64,000 nt of DNA from the NCBI GenBank assembly GCA_017404555.1, contig JAFRCD010000006.1:62001-126000 (forward strand), in the 5' to 3' direction. The notes beneath the pieces are model-generated. The model did no database searches. It was not told the origin of the DNA and saw nothing but the letters and a program-made list of their open reading frames with translations. Positions 16,812 through 25,918 of this stretch are shown here, one piece after another. A program made the position numbers and the translations under genes. This DNA is from Bacilli bacterium (GTDB lineage Bacteria; Bacillota_I; Bacilli_A; RF39; UBA660). Each line of letters begins with the position of its first letter. Position 1 is the stretch's first letter.

Positions 16812-19785
16812 GAAGTATAAAATAGGGGTCGGATTGAGTGTTGCTTTAGTATTATTGGTAGCATTACTTTTGAGTTTTGTCAATGTTAAAGCAGAGCCAA
16901 TAACTGATCAAGGTGCTGATATTGGCGACGAAATAAAAAAATCTGTTGACGTTAAAGAAGGAGAAGCCGATAAGGACAAAAGTGATGACGGTAAGAGTTA
17001 CGAAGATAAGATAGCTGATTTTTCAAAGGCTGTTGTAAAAGTAGATTCTAGTTGTGCTAACGATAAGAAGGACAGACCAAATTGTACTGTTACTAAAGCA
17101 AGAGAAAGATATGATGTAAAAGCTGTTTTCTCTGATAAAGATAGAACAGCTACGTTATCAGCAGCAAAAGGCAAATATAAAGTTGTTGCCATGATTGGTG
17201 ATACTAATAACAAAACAAATTATACTTTAAATGCTGGAACGAAATTAAAAATTCAAGTACCAGAATCTGGTAATCTTGAGGTTTTAATTACAGTAAAACT
17301 ATCTGAAGATGATTCTAATAGCTCTTATTGTCGTGCCGGCTGTTATGTTGAGAACTTTACTCATAGCTTTAATGAGCAAGTGGGTAGTGTTGAAAACGTT
17401 CATTATGATGGTGTTTGTAAATCGTTTAGAGAAAGTTATACACCTTCGCGTTCGGCAGAGGAGCAAGCAAAATTAAAGGAATTGGTTCCTTACTGTTTTA
17501 ATACAAGTGTAGACTCGGTGTGGCCAGAAGCAACAATAAAACAAGTTATTGAATCAGCTAAGGTTGTTGCAAAACTTAATTATATAGGGGGAGGCAAAAT
17601 ACCTGATGCTACAGGATATACTTATGTAGATCCTGATAAAACTAATCTTGCTAAATTAACTTGTGATGCGTGGAGTCCAAACATAAATGAGAAGAAATAC
17701 TACACTAAAAAAGTAATAAAGGACAATAGTGTATGTAGTGTTACTTGTCAAGAAAAATTCAAAGTAAAATATGATGCTCCTACTTCAGTAGTAGGTGGAC
17801 AATGTTTTACTTATTCAGTTCAAGTAGAAAGTAAAGTTGATTGTGAATCTAAAATTAAAAAATCAGCACCAGAAAAACCAAAGATTTGTAACCCATATCC
17901 AATTTGTAATGGTTATGCTGGTTATGCTCACCAGGGTGGACCAAAGGAAGAGTTTGATGCTTGTGTAAGTTCTTGTGATAATGGTAGTTATTCACAAAAA
18001 TGTATTAATAAATGTTATAAGAAAGTATACGGAACATCAAATAAGGTTAAAACAACCGCTATGGATATTGGTGAATATGTTGCTGACAAAACTGCATCAA
18101 CATGTGGAAAAGTAAACAAGAACAGTATTAAATCAGTGATGAAATATAAAGCTGAATATCCAGGAGGATATTATTACTGGAGTGGAAACACAATAAAATG
18201 GAAATATGATTCATCATATGGAAGTCTTTGTGGATTACCAGGTGCTAAATTCTATTATCAAAGTTATTATTATACAAGAAGAATGTTAACTGGTACTGAT
18301 TATCCTAATAGATATGCAGGACCTTATATTGTAGATAGTAATGGTTTTAGACGAGCAACTTATTGTCATGAACACTGTAGATATGTGGGATGTAGTAAAA
18401 AGACTAAAGATGGTAAAACGGTAGCTCTAAATGCAAAAGAAGCAGCAGAACAATATCGGACGGCTTTAGCGGCTTATACTAGAAAGATAGAAGCATGTAG
18501 TAGTGTGGCTAAATGTGAGTCTAAAACAGCTACATACCATATGGAAGTAGATGTATATCAAAATGGTCAAAAGAATACCATAATATACAATGCATCAAAC
18601 AAACCAAATAATGATGGAAAATCAGCGGGTACTCAAACTAATACTGATGGTATTATTAGAGATTATGGTGGACCATGTTATGGTAAATCTAGTTCTGAAT
18701 ATGATTATATGACTAAAATAAACTTCCCAGGAACCTGGAAGAATCTTAAAACTGGCAAAATAGTTTGGAAAAATCCAAATAATGTTAAATATGCAAAAAT
18801 AGGAAAAGATCATTCATTCTGTGTACCTGAAAACGTAGATGATATGAATTCACTATGGTGGGTTTGGGATGTTAAATCAAGAATAGATAATGGCGGTAAC
18901 CGTATTAAAGCTACTGATGCTGTCAAGAATAGCATTGGTAAACTAAAACAAAATATTCATGCTAAAATTACAAAATTCGGATTATTCGGTTGGGGTGTAA
19001 ATATTGATTGTTTCTATGCTACTTACCGTGAAAATGAAGGTGATGATCCTAAGTGTACAGAATCTGATGGTTGTACAACCTGTAAAAAAGGTAATTGCCC
19101 TAATACTTGTACCAACAACAATGGACTTTATAAATGTACATGTGTTAGAGATTGTACTGAAACTAAAACAGATTCTACAAATGTAGCTGTTAGAACAGTT
19201 GATAATAGTAATTTATTCCCTAATAGTACTGCTTCTGATCCAAATACAAATATCAATATTAAAAAGTTGAGTTATGAAAACAAAGAAGAAGGATTGTTGA
19301 AATTATCTGATAGTAGAGAAATTGGATTTAACTGGAACTGTAATGCTACAAATCTTAATAATAGTAACTATCCAATAGCTCCTACTATACTAAAAGGATT
19401 TATTGAAGAAACTAACCAAAACAAAGTAATTGTTGGTGGAAAAACAAGTGAAGGAATATATAATAGTGATTACCTTGATTATGAATTCCATTTAACTAAA
19501 CAACAATTAAGAGATATAAGAGAAGGCTACAGCGATGATAAATTTGGTGAATTTCGTGTTAATGATAAGAGTGTTAAAAATGGGGTATATACTTATACAA
19601 GCGCTTTAATTGATAGATATGCTGGACGGAGAAATGCTGTAATTGGTGAGAACAATTCATATATAAAGTGTACTGATAGTAGTTGTTCTAATTTGAATGA
19701 TGCGTGCATTACTGCAAAACGTGCAGAGTGGACAGCTGCTAAACAAGTGAAACAGTTGATTGATCAACACGAGAAAAGGTTATAG
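16795..19785 (+). CDS. Large cysteine-rich secreted protein of unknown function
   Basis: No family recognised. The 996-residue product has a signal peptide or N-terminal anchor (about 8-31) and is otherwise hydrophilic, with no C-terminal membrane segment or sorting motif. I count about 39 cysteines. The densest cluster (about residues 750-785) alternates Cys with Gly, Thr and Asn in an EGF-like manner (C-x2-C-K-K-G-N-C-P-N-T-C). Others occur as C-H-E-H-C and C-V-S-S-C pairs, so many disulfides are likely. AAGGAGA precedes the ATG. The gene overlaps the sortase gene and is followed 13 bases later by the next Tad-region gene. It may be an exported structural component or adhesin; this is inference from context only. 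Confidence 0.5.
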   Translation: MSKIFKKYKIGVGLSVALVLLVALLLSFVNVKAEPITDQGADIGDEIKKSVDVKEGEADKDKSDDGKSYEDKIADFSKAVVKVDSSCANDKKDRPNCTVTKARERYDVKAVFSDKDRTATLSAAKGKYKVVAMIGDTNNKTNYTLNAGTKLKIQVPESGNLEVLITVKLSEDDSNSSYCRAGCYVENFTHSFNEQVGSVENVHYDGVCKSFRESYTPSRSAEEQAKLKELVPYCFNTSVDSVWPEATIKQVIESAKVVAKLNYIGGGKIPDATGYTYVDPDKTNLAKLTCDAWSPNINEKKYYTKKVIKDNSVCSVTCQEKFKVKYDAPTSVVGGQCFTYSVQVESKVDCESKIKKSAPEKPKICNPYPICNGYAGYAHQGGPKEEFDACVSSCDNGSYSQKCINKCYKKVYGTSNKVKTTAMDIGEYVADKTASTCGKVNKNSIKSVMKYKAEYPGGYYYWSGNTIKWKYDSSYGSLCGLPGAKFYYQSYYYTRRMLTGTDYPNRYAGPYIVDSNGFRRATYCHEHCRYVGCSKKTKDGKTVALNAKEAAEQYRTALAAYTRKIEACSSVAKCESKTATYHMEVDVYQNGQKNTIIYNASNKPNNDGKSAGTQTNTDGIIRDYGGPCYGKSSSEYDYMTKINFPGTWKNLKTGKIVWKNPNNVKYAKIGKDHSFCVPENVDDMNSLWWVWDVKSRIDNGGNRIKATDAVKNSIGKLKQNIHAKITKFGLFGWGVNIDCFYATYRENEGDDPKCTESDGCTTCKKGNCPNTCTNNNGLYKCTCVRDCTETKTDSTNVAVRTVDNSNLFPNSTASDPNTNINIKKLSYENKEEGLLKLSDSREIGFNWNCNATNLNNSNYPIAPTILKGFIEETNQNKVIVGGKTSEGIYNSDYLDYEFHLTKQQLRDIREGYSDDKFGEFRVNDKSVKNGVYTYTSALIDRYAGRRNAVIGENNSYIKCTDSSCSNLNDACITAKRAEWTAAKQVKQLIDQHEKRL

Positions 19786-19798
19786 GAGGTGAGAAATA

Positions 19799-20284
19799 AT
19801 GAATAAAGCGATGTTAGCTGTAGGAATTATCTTTTTAGCACTACTTGCCTTTGCAACTATTAATTTAATCCAAGATTTTTCTACGGGACAAGAACTTGAT
19901 TATTATTTATTAAAAGAGACTACTGATGCTGCAATGGTTGATGCCCTTGATTTTGACTTTTATGCTGAATCAGGATCAATTAGAATGGACAAAGAGAAGT
20001 TTGTTGAAAGTTTCTTAAGAAGATTTGCTAAATCAGCATCAGCTAAAGATTATGATATTTATTTCTACGCTCTTAATGAAACACCACCTAAAGCTAGTGT
20101 TAAAGTTGAAACCAAGACTATTGCCACAGCACAAAGTACACCTACTGGAAAAGATGAAAATAATGGTAAAATAGATATAACGACAACATATAACAGTATT
20201 TTAGAGACAAAGTATTTACAAGATACAATGTCTAAGTGGAAGATTGCAACTGGTGAACTAGATGCTAATGTAACTACTAGATAA
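19799..20284 (+). CDS. Small pseudopilin-like membrane protein
   Basis: A 161-residue protein with an N-terminal hydrophobic helix (about 3-23) followed by an acidic, mixed region (T-T-D-A-A-M-V-D-A-L-D near 40) and a soluble C-terminus. This plan, with the helix at the extreme N-terminus and a short pilus-like body, resembles TadE/TadF minor pilins, but no diagnostic motif is present. AGGAGGTGAG precedes the ATG. It lies between the cysteine-rich protein and CpaB, 23 bases before the latter. Confidence 0.4.
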   Translation: MNKAMLAVGIIFLALLAFATINLIQDFSTGQELDYYLLKETTDAAMVDALDFDFYAESGSIRMDKEKFVESFLRRFAKSASAKDYDIYFYALNETPPKASVKVETKTIATAQSTPTGKDENNGKIDITTTYNSILETKYLQDTMSKWKIATGELDANVTTR

Positions 20285-20307
20285 AGAAAAAGAAAGGGAT
20301 TGAGAAA

Positions 20308-21111
20308 ATGGCTAATTTAACTAATGGTATAAAAAAATTCTTAAGCAATAAAAATACAGTTACTATCTTGGGTGTGGTAATAGCAGTTTTAATCTTATAT
20401 TTTGGTTATAATTATCGGGTACGTCAAGCTACTAATCCGGTTGATGTACCCTATGCTAAAGTTACCATTGAACCCGGAACAAAGATAACTGAGGATATGG
20501 TAGGAACAATGAAAGTTCCACCTGCTATGCTTACTGATGGGGTTATAAGAGAAGTAGCAGCCGTTGTTGGTAAATATCCTAATGTGGATAGTATTATCCC
20601 TGAAGGAAGTTTATTCTATTCAAGAAGTGTTGTTGAAAAGGAACAACTTCCTGATAACATAATACTTGACTATCCTAAAGGATATACTTTATATAACTTG
20701 GCGGTTGACTCTAGAAGTACATATGGTAACTCTATATATCCAGGTAATTATATTGATATTTATTTAAGAATTACAAAGAAAGTAGCTGAGAACAGTACTA
20801 ATAAAGATGATAATAAGCTTATGTATGCTAAGTTTATTGAGAATGTAAAAGTACTTGCAGTTAGAGATTCATCTGGTAAAAATGTTTTTGCTAATACTGA
20901 TGAAGAAGTAACACCAGCAATGATTATCTTTGCTTTACCAGAAGATGATTACATACTTCTTAAAAAAGCAGAGGAACTAGCTACTTATAATAGTGAGATA
21001 ATTCCTGTTCCAACAGCTGAATCTTTAGAAGATGATCCGGCTGATGTTAAGGTTAGTTCAAAAGCTTTAAAAGATTATATAAATGAAATAACTGTTTGGG
21101 ACGGAAAATAA
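20308..21111 (+). CDS. CpaB/RcpC-like Flp pilus assembly protein (SAF domain)
   Basis: Tad pili use CpaB/RcpC outside the membrane for pilus assembly or stability. The 267-residue protein has one membrane segment (about 18-36). An SAF domain follows directly (V-P-Y-A-K-V-T-I-E-P-G-T-K-I-T-E-D-M-V, about 48-70; then S-I-I-P-E-G-S-L-F-Y near 100). The RcpC-type region has Y-T-L-Y-N-L-A-V-D near 130 and Y-P-G-N-Y-I-D-I-Y-L near 150. Neighbours on both sides are Tad-type genes. Secretin partners are not expected in a single-membrane organism. Confidence 0.8.
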   Translation: MANLTNGIKKFLSNKNTVTILGVVIAVLILYFGYNYRVRQATNPVDVPYAKVTIEPGTKITEDMVGTMKVPPAMLTDGVIREVAAVVGKYPNVDSIIPEGSLFYSRSVVEKEQLPDNIILDYPKGYTLYNLAVDSRSTYGNSIYPGNYIDIYLRITKKVAENSTNKDDNKLMYAKFIENVKVLAVRDSSGKNVFANTDEEVTPAMIIFALPEDDYILLKKAEELATYNSEIIPVPTAESLEDDPADVKVSSKALKDYINEITVWDGK

Positions 21112-21141
21112 AAGAAAAAAAGAATAGAAAGTTGTGGTTTG

Positions 21142-22383
21142 ATGAACGAGAATATATTTGATCAATTAGATTTTGGACCATTGAGAAGTCTTTTAGAAAA
21201 TGATGATATCACTGATATCTCATTTTGTAATGGAGGTCAAATCTGGATTCGTTCGCTTACCCAAGGGTCAATACGAGTAGAAGTTGAAGGATGCACACCA
21301 GATTTTATGGAAAAACTGGCTTTTCAGTGTTCAAATGTTATGGGAACAACCTTTAATAATGCCAAACCATTTTTGGATGCTGAATCAGCTGAACTTCGTC
21401 TTAACTTTGTTCATCAGTCCATTGCTACTAACGGAATTGCTTGTGTTATTCGTAAAACACCAGCTAAAATCCGATTAGAAAAAGAAAAATTATTAAAAGA
21501 AGATTATTTTACAAATGATATTCATGATATTCTAATTAAGTGTGTTGAGGGTCATTGTAATATATTGGTTTCTGGAGAAACTGGTTCTGGTAAAACAGAG
21601 TTTGTAAAATATTTGGCTTCGCATACTAAAACCGATGAAAAAATAATAACCATTGAGGATACATTGGAATTGCATTTGGATAAAATATTCCCTCAAAGGG
21701 ATATCGTGGCCATGAAAACAAATAATGTGGCCTCATATACTGATGTGTTAGTTACCTGTATGCGACAGAACCCAAAATGGATATTGCTTTCTGAAGTGCG
21801 TAGTGCTGAAGCGGTAACAGCAGTTCGAAATTCAATTTCATCTGGACATAACATTTTATCAACAATTCATGCTGATAAAGCCAGTGCTATACCATACCGT
21901 CTATATTCATTAATGGAGACAGATTTAGATGTGCATCAGTTTTTAACTACGATTTATCGTTATGTACAATTAGGTGTTCACATTAAGGCATATTATTCAA
22001 AAGAAAAGGGAAAGTTCCATCGAGAAGTGGATGAGGTTGTAGAATTTTATGTTGATGAGAACAACGAACCACAGACTCATATTATTTATCAAAAAGGGTT
22101 TGGTAAGGAACCGGTTTTAAACATGCCTAGTCCACATTTAATAGAGTACTTAGAAAATCAAAATATTCATTTAGATAGTAATATGAAAGTTACTAATGCT
22201 GATCAGCCTTTTGGGGATGACGAAAAGAAATCAACTGCACAAGTTGAAGCAGTAGTTCCACAGAACGAAGTAACTGTACCTCAAAATGAGGTACCAGCAT
22301 CAAAGGAGGAAAAAGAGGCACCTAGCGTTGTTCAACCAGTGAGTCAGGTAAGCAGTATTCCTCAAAGTACAGTAACATCATAA
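21142..22383 (+). CDS. CpaF/TadA-type secretion ATPase (VirB11/GspE superfamily)
   Basis: Hexameric cytosolic ATPase powering pilus or secretion assembly. The 413-residue protein has an N-terminal domain (D-D-I-T-D-I-S-F-C-N-G-G), Walker A G-E-T-G-S-G-K-T at 145-152, an Asp box (T-I-E-D-T-L-E-L) and a Walker-B-like W-I-L-L-S-E-V-R. It also has the His box S-S-G-H-N-I-L-S-T-I-H-A, all in the CpaF order. The C-terminal 60 residues are a Gln/Val/Pro-rich tail. ATG 21142 is preferred to the TTG immediately before it; the ribosome-binding site is weak. In type IV systems VirB11 belongs to the same superfamily, so this one ATPase might also serve the VirB genes downstream. Confidence 0.88.
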   Translation: MNENIFDQLDFGPLRSLLENDDITDISFCNGGQIWIRSLTQGSIRVEVEGCTPDFMEKLAFQCSNVMGTTFNNAKPFLDAESAELRLNFVHQSIATNGIACVIRKTPAKIRLEKEKLLKEDYFTNDIHDILIKCVEGHCNILVSGETGSGKTEFVKYLASHTKTDEKIITIEDTLELHLDKIFPQRDIVAMKTNNVASYTDVLVTCMRQNPKWILLSEVRSAEAVTAVRNSISSGHNILSTIHADKASAIPYRLYSLMETDLDVHQFLTTIYRYVQLGVHIKAYYSKEKGKFHREVDEVVEFYVDENNEPQTHIIYQKGFGKEPVLNMPSPHLIEYLENQNIHLDSNMKVTNADQPFGDDEKKSTAQVEAVVPQNEVTVPQNEVPASKEEKEAPSVVQPVSQVSSIPQSTVTS

Positions 22384-22403
22384 TAAAGAAAGGGGAGATA
22401 AAT

Positions 22404-23297
22404 ATGGAATTGTTTTTACTACTAGCAGTAGCTATTTTAGTGCTGTTATATAGAAATTATCGTGGTCAGAACATTTCTAAATTCTTTAGTGATAATTTTA
22501 AAACCATATACGATAAATTTGCTCCATATTCATATAAAGTAGTACGTGAAAAGACTAAAGAATTAGGGCAAGAGTATACGATTAAAGATTATGCTATGCA
22601 AATAGCTTTCTTTGGATTGTTTGCTGCTGTTGTAAGCTACTTATACTTTTATAACATATTAATATCTGTTTTCTATGTTTTTGCAGCTATAATGGTTGTT
22701 CCATATTTATCATATTTAAGATGTAAAAGAGTATATAGTGAGTTCTTGTTTGAACAAATTCAAGTGTATACTTCTAATACTATAATGGAGTTTGCAACTA
22801 CCCAGTCTTTTGTAAAAGCAATTGAAGGAGTTAAGCAATCAGGTATTTTAGATGATCCTGTAGCTCGTGATGTTGATCATATGATAGAACTTGCTTATCG
22901 TGATGGTAGTATTGATAATGCTCTTAAGTATTTTAGTGATCTATATCCATATTATATTGTTAAGAATATGCATCAATTGTTTTTACAAATTACTAAAGAA
23001 GGAGCTCAAAACTCGGCTGATTCATTAGATAATATGCAACTTGATATCGATATGCTTGTAGAGTCAGTTTATCGAGATCGAATTGATAGAAAAAGTTTCC
23101 ATAGATCATTTTTACAATTTGGACTTATGCTTTATGTAATGGCTATGCTTGTCCAATATTTAGTTGGAAGGGAAAGTTATATAAAAATGTTAGATTCATG
23201 GTATGTACAATTATTGTTGCATGCTATATTGATTATAAATAGTTATTTTCTTCTTAAGGGAGAAAAATATTATAACGAGAATGTAGGTGCAGAATAG
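22404..23297 (+). CDS. TadB-like inner-membrane platform protein
   Basis: Tad/type II F-domain platform protein on which the CpaF ATPase acts. The 297-residue protein has membrane segments near 2-16, 70-90, 92-108 and, at the C-terminus, 235-255 and 262-280. A cytosolic helical block at about 115-225 contains E-F-A-T-T-Q-S-F-V-K-A-I-E-G and a later Q-I-T-K-E-G-A-Q. AGGGGAGA precedes the ATG. The stop codon is immediately followed by the ATG of the TadC-like gene, which indicates translational coupling. Confidence 0.75.
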   Translation: MELFLLLAVAILVLLYRNYRGQNISKFFSDNFKTIYDKFAPYSYKVVREKTKELGQEYTIKDYAMQIAFFGLFAAVVSYLYFYNILISVFYVFAAIMVVPYLSYLRCKRVYSEFLFEQIQVYTSNTIMEFATTQSFVKAIEGVKQSGILDDPVARDVDHMIELAYRDGSIDNALKYFSDLYPYYIVKNMHQLFLQITKEGAQNSADSLDNMQLDIDMLVESVYRDRIDRKSFHRSFLQFGLMLYVMAMLVQYLVGRESYIKMLDSWYVQLLLHAILIINSYFLLKGEKYYNENVGAE

Positions 23298-24083
23298 ATG
23301 GAAATACTAGCAATTGGTGTTATAATTATATTTATTCTTTTCTACAATAAAACTGTTGATAAAAACAAGTTTATTGCTGATAATGAAAAGTATTTTGAAA
23401 TCTTACGAGAAGATGATTATAACTTCTTATTATACGCTAAATATGGTGATGATGTTGATGTTGATGTTTTGTTTAGGAAAAGATTAATGTTAGGTTTGAT
23501 AGTAGGATTAATCTTTATGTCTCTTTCATTAACTGGAGGATTTTCTGCTTTGAATTTCATTGTTGGAATTGTCGTAGGGGTAGTAGCATTCAAATATCCG
23601 TATTTTGGACTTAAAAAATACTATAAAGCACATTTACATGATATTGATATAATGCTTCCATATTTCTTAAAGAGTTTGGAGGTTTTAGTACAGCATTATA
23701 CAGTACCAGTAGCCCTTGGTAAATCTATTGATGATGCACCTGAAATATTTAGACCAGGATTAAGAGTTTTAGTTGATCGTATTAATGCTGGTGATTCTAG
23801 TATTGATCCTTATATGGAGTTTTCCAATACTTATCCAGTTAGAGATTCAATGAGAATGATGAGGTTACTTTATAGATTAGGACTTGGTTCTCAAGAAAAG
23901 AAGCAGGAACGTCTGATGATGTTTTCTAGAACAGTATCATCTTTACAGAATAAAGCTCGTGAAACTAAGTATAAAGAACGTTTGGGTCATATGGAAAGCC
24001 AAACTATGATAATGTTAGTTGTTACTGGTTTAGGGGTTATGTTAATTTTATTAATTGCAATGTTTATGATGTTTACTGGATAA
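23298..24083 (+). CDS. TadC-like inner-membrane platform protein
   Basis: Second F-domain platform protein of the Tad pair. The 261-residue protein has membrane segments at about 2-15, 60-78, 80-97 and 236-260. The helical cytosolic block between them (I-D-I-M-L-P-Y-F-L-K-S-L-E-V-L, then G-D-S-S-I-D-P-Y-M-E-F) carries the usual TadC spacing. No Shine-Dalgarno spacing is available because the ATG directly follows the preceding stop, so it must be coupled to the TadB-like gene. It is the last gene before a small gap with a new promoter. Confidence 0.75.
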   Translation: MEILAIGVIIIFILFYNKTVDKNKFIADNEKYFEILREDDYNFLLYAKYGDDVDVDVLFRKRLMLGLIVGLIFMSLSLTGGFSALNFIVGIVVGVVAFKYPYFGLKKYYKAHLHDIDIMLPYFLKSLEVLVQHYTVPVALGKSIDDAPEIFRPGLRVLVDRINAGDSSIDPYMEFSNTYPVRDSMRMMRLLYRLGLGSQEKKQERLMMFSRTVSSLQNKARETKYKERLGHMESQTMIMLVVTGLGVMLILLIAMFMMFTG

Positions 24084-24126
24084 AGTGTAAAGTAGAATAA
24101 AAAAACTAGTAAAAATGCGTTTGCTT

Positions 24127-24135
24127 TGGTATACT
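24127..24135 (+). promoter_or_regulatory. Extended -10 promoter upstream of the pilin-like gene
   Basis: TGgTATACT at 24127-24135. It lies in an 88-base gap that also holds two copies of the palindrome ACTAGT, at about 24106 and 24132. Confidence 0.45.
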
Positions 24136-24171
24136 AGTATTATGATATGATTGGAAGGAGATGTTAAATAT

Positions 24172-24351
24172 ATGAAAGCAGCTACAGGAGAATTAAATCT
24201 AACAATTATTACAGTTTTGGCTATTTCGGCAGTTATTGCCTTTTTCTGGTTCTTATGGCCAACTATAAAAGATACTGTTAGTGATAATGTGAATAATATT
24301 ACCGATGGTGGAAGCGATCCTACTGGTACTAGTTTTATTGTGGTAAAATAG
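24172..24351 (+). CDS. Small Flp-pilin-like membrane protein
   Basis: A 59-residue protein: a short head MKAATGELN, one hydrophobic helix (about 10-31) and a short hydrophilic tail ending in S-F-I-V-V-K. Size and position (directly after TadB/TadC-like genes) fit a Flp major pilin. There is a Gly-Glu just before the helix where a prepilin peptidase could cut, but the usual Glu at +5 is missing. I chose ATG 24172, with GGAAGGAG at 24153-24160; a four-codon frame starts at 24161 between them. It sits 11 bases ahead of the next pilin-like gene. Confidence 0.55.
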   Translation: MKAATGELNLTIITVLAISAVIAFFWFLWPTIKDTVSDNVNNITDGGSDPTGTSFIVVK

Positions 24352-24362
24352 AGGTGTAGTAT

Positions 24363-24806
24363 ATGCGAGATGCAATTGGCGGAATAGTTAATATTCAGAT
24401 TATTCTAGTTTTTATAGTGTTGGTAAGTGGTTATTTAGCTTTTTCTGTTAATTATACAAAAGCATTTCGGGCTAAGAATAAAATAATTAATGCTATAGAA
24501 CAATATGAGGGTATGACTGATAATGCTTCTTTAGCAGAAGATGGTGATACAGCTACCTATCTTAAGCAAATTGGTTATAGTGGTCGAAGTAATTGTCCGA
24601 CAGGATATAATGCTGACCCTTATCAATTAGGTTTTTGTTGGCGTGAGACACAAGTTGATACAACTAATACTGCCTTGGATAAACGGTATTTTAGTGTTAT
24701 GACATTTATCAATATTGATATACCAATAATAGAAAAAATATTGGATAGAATTGAACCGTTCAAAATAAAAGGTGACACTAAATTGATAATTACACATAAA
24801 AAATAA
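24363..24806 (+). CDS. TadE-like minor pilin or pseudopilin
   Basis: A 147-residue protein with head MRDAIGGIVN, an N-terminal hydrophobic helix (about 9-30), then a soluble domain with two cysteines (S-N-C-P and G-F-C-W). This is the layout of TadE-type pseudopilins, though no diagnostic motif is present. GAGGTG precedes the ATG. A hairpin terminator follows immediately. I cannot exclude an unrelated membrane protein. Confidence 0.45.
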   Translation: MRDAIGGIVNIQIILVFIVLVSGYLAFSVNYTKAFRAKNKIINAIEQYEGMTDNASLAEDGDTATYLKQIGYSGRSNCPTGYNADPYQLGFCWRETQVDTTNTALDKRYFSVMTFINIDIPIIEKILDRIEPFKIKGDTKLIITHKK

Positions 24807-24828
24807 AACTATTTTATATAGTTTTTTT
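24806..24828 (+). terminator. Intrinsic terminator inside the secretion locus
   Basis: AAACTAT / ATAGTTT stem (24806-24812 and 24818-24824) followed by T residues, between the TadE-like and CpaE-like genes. It may attenuate rather than fully stop transcription. Confidence 0.65.
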
Positions 24829-24853
24829 AGTAAAGGATAAGAAGGTGAAATAG

Positions 24854-25840
24854 ATGAATGTATTGATCGGTAATAAATATAGCGATGTTTTAGCTATGTT
24901 AGATATTGATGTTATTAAAAGTATTACTGGTGAATATGATGCTGATGAAATAGTATCAATGTTCAAGAATTTTTACTGTAATCGAATAATTATCGATTTA
25001 ACAGCAATCAAAGACTATGCTAATATATCTAATGTGCAAAAAATATCAATTGGTTTAGAGACCGATAAATTAATATTTTTATTACCACCAACACCAGAAT
25101 CATCGTCTTCAGCATTCTTATCAAAACTTATTTCAATGGGTATTTACAACTTTACCACTGATGGAGATGGTATTAAATATCTTTTAGATCATCCTAATGC
25201 TTATAAGGATGTTGCTCATTATCAACAATTAAACGACATGTCCACAACGGTTAATAATGTCGTTATTAGTGGTGTTAAAGTACTTGGCATTGAAAATGTT
25301 ACCGAGTCAGCTGGTGCTACGTCGCTTATTTATATGATTAAGAAGCATTTGGAAGATAAATATGGAATTAAGGTTGCTGTTTTGGAAGTAAATAAACGGG
25401 ACTTTAGTTATTTTGAAGTAAAGGACTATTATCCCACAACCAAAGAAAATCTATCTGGTGATATTGCTAAATATAAGAGTTATGATGTACTTTTAGTTGA
25501 TTTAAATAATACTCCGGATACAGGAGTATGTGGGGATGTTCTATATTTAGTAGAACCATCAACAATTAAGTTAAATAAATTAATGCGAACCAATCCTAAA
25601 ATACTAAAAGATCTACAGAATAAGAAGGTTATTCTTAATAAAAGTCTATTAAATAGTAAAGATGTTGCTGAATTTGAAAGAGAAGCTAATCTAAAAGTTT
25701 ACTTTAATTTAAAGCCACTTGATGAGCGAGTTGAAAATTCTGATATCGATGATCTTTTAGCAAAACTAGGAATGATACAAAGAACAGAAGAAGAACCAAA
25801 AGAAGAAAGTGGGGGATTTTTAGGACTCTTTAGAAAATAA
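24854..25840 (+). CDS. CpaE/TadZ-like localisation protein with degenerate nucleotide-binding loop
   Basis: TadZ/CpaE proteins are ParA-like ATPases with an N-terminal receiver-like domain that position Tad machines at the cell pole. The 328-residue protein has a receiver-like first part (I-I-I-D-L-T near 48, L-I-F-L-L-P-P-T near 77) and a MinD/ParA-like second part from about 135. Where the P-loop is expected it reads N-V-T-E-S-A-G-A-T-S-L, without the Gly-Lys of an active Walker A. The Y-D-V-L-L-V-D-L strand is retained. The C-terminus is Glu-rich and ends in G-F-L-G-L-F-R-K, possibly a membrane-contacting tail. It may bind nucleotide weakly or not at all. Confidence 0.6.
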   Translation: MNVLIGNKYSDVLAMLDIDVIKSITGEYDADEIVSMFKNFYCNRIIIDLTAIKDYANISNVQKISIGLETDKLIFLLPPTPESSSSAFLSKLISMGIYNFTTDGDGIKYLLDHPNAYKDVAHYQQLNDMSTTVNNVVISGVKVLGIENVTESAGATSLIYMIKKHLEDKYGIKVAVLEVNKRDFSYFEVKDYYPTTKENLSGDIAKYKSYDVLLVDLNNTPDTGVCGDVLYLVEPSTIKLNKLMRTNPKILKDLQNKKVILNKSLLNSKDVAEFEREANLKVYFNLKPLDERVENSDIDDLLAKLGMIQRTEEEPKEESGGFLGLFRK

Positions 25841-25863
25841 TTACACTAATTTGTTCTTTAGAC

Positions 25864-25893
25864 TTGACGATTTATAAAAAAATAATATATAAT
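25864..25893 (+). promoter_or_regulatory. Promoter of the first VirB2-like gene
   Basis: TTGACG (25864-25869), 18-base spacer, TATAAT (25888-25893). It restarts transcription inside the locus. Confidence 0.75.
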
Positions 25894-25918
25894 ATTGATA
25901 GTAAAGGAGATAGAGATT

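Noticed and set aside
24161-24175. A four-codon leader frame (ATG TTA AAT ATA TGA) before the pilin-like gene.
   Set aside because: It lies between the ribosome-binding site and the real start and has no distinct features; it is probably incidental.
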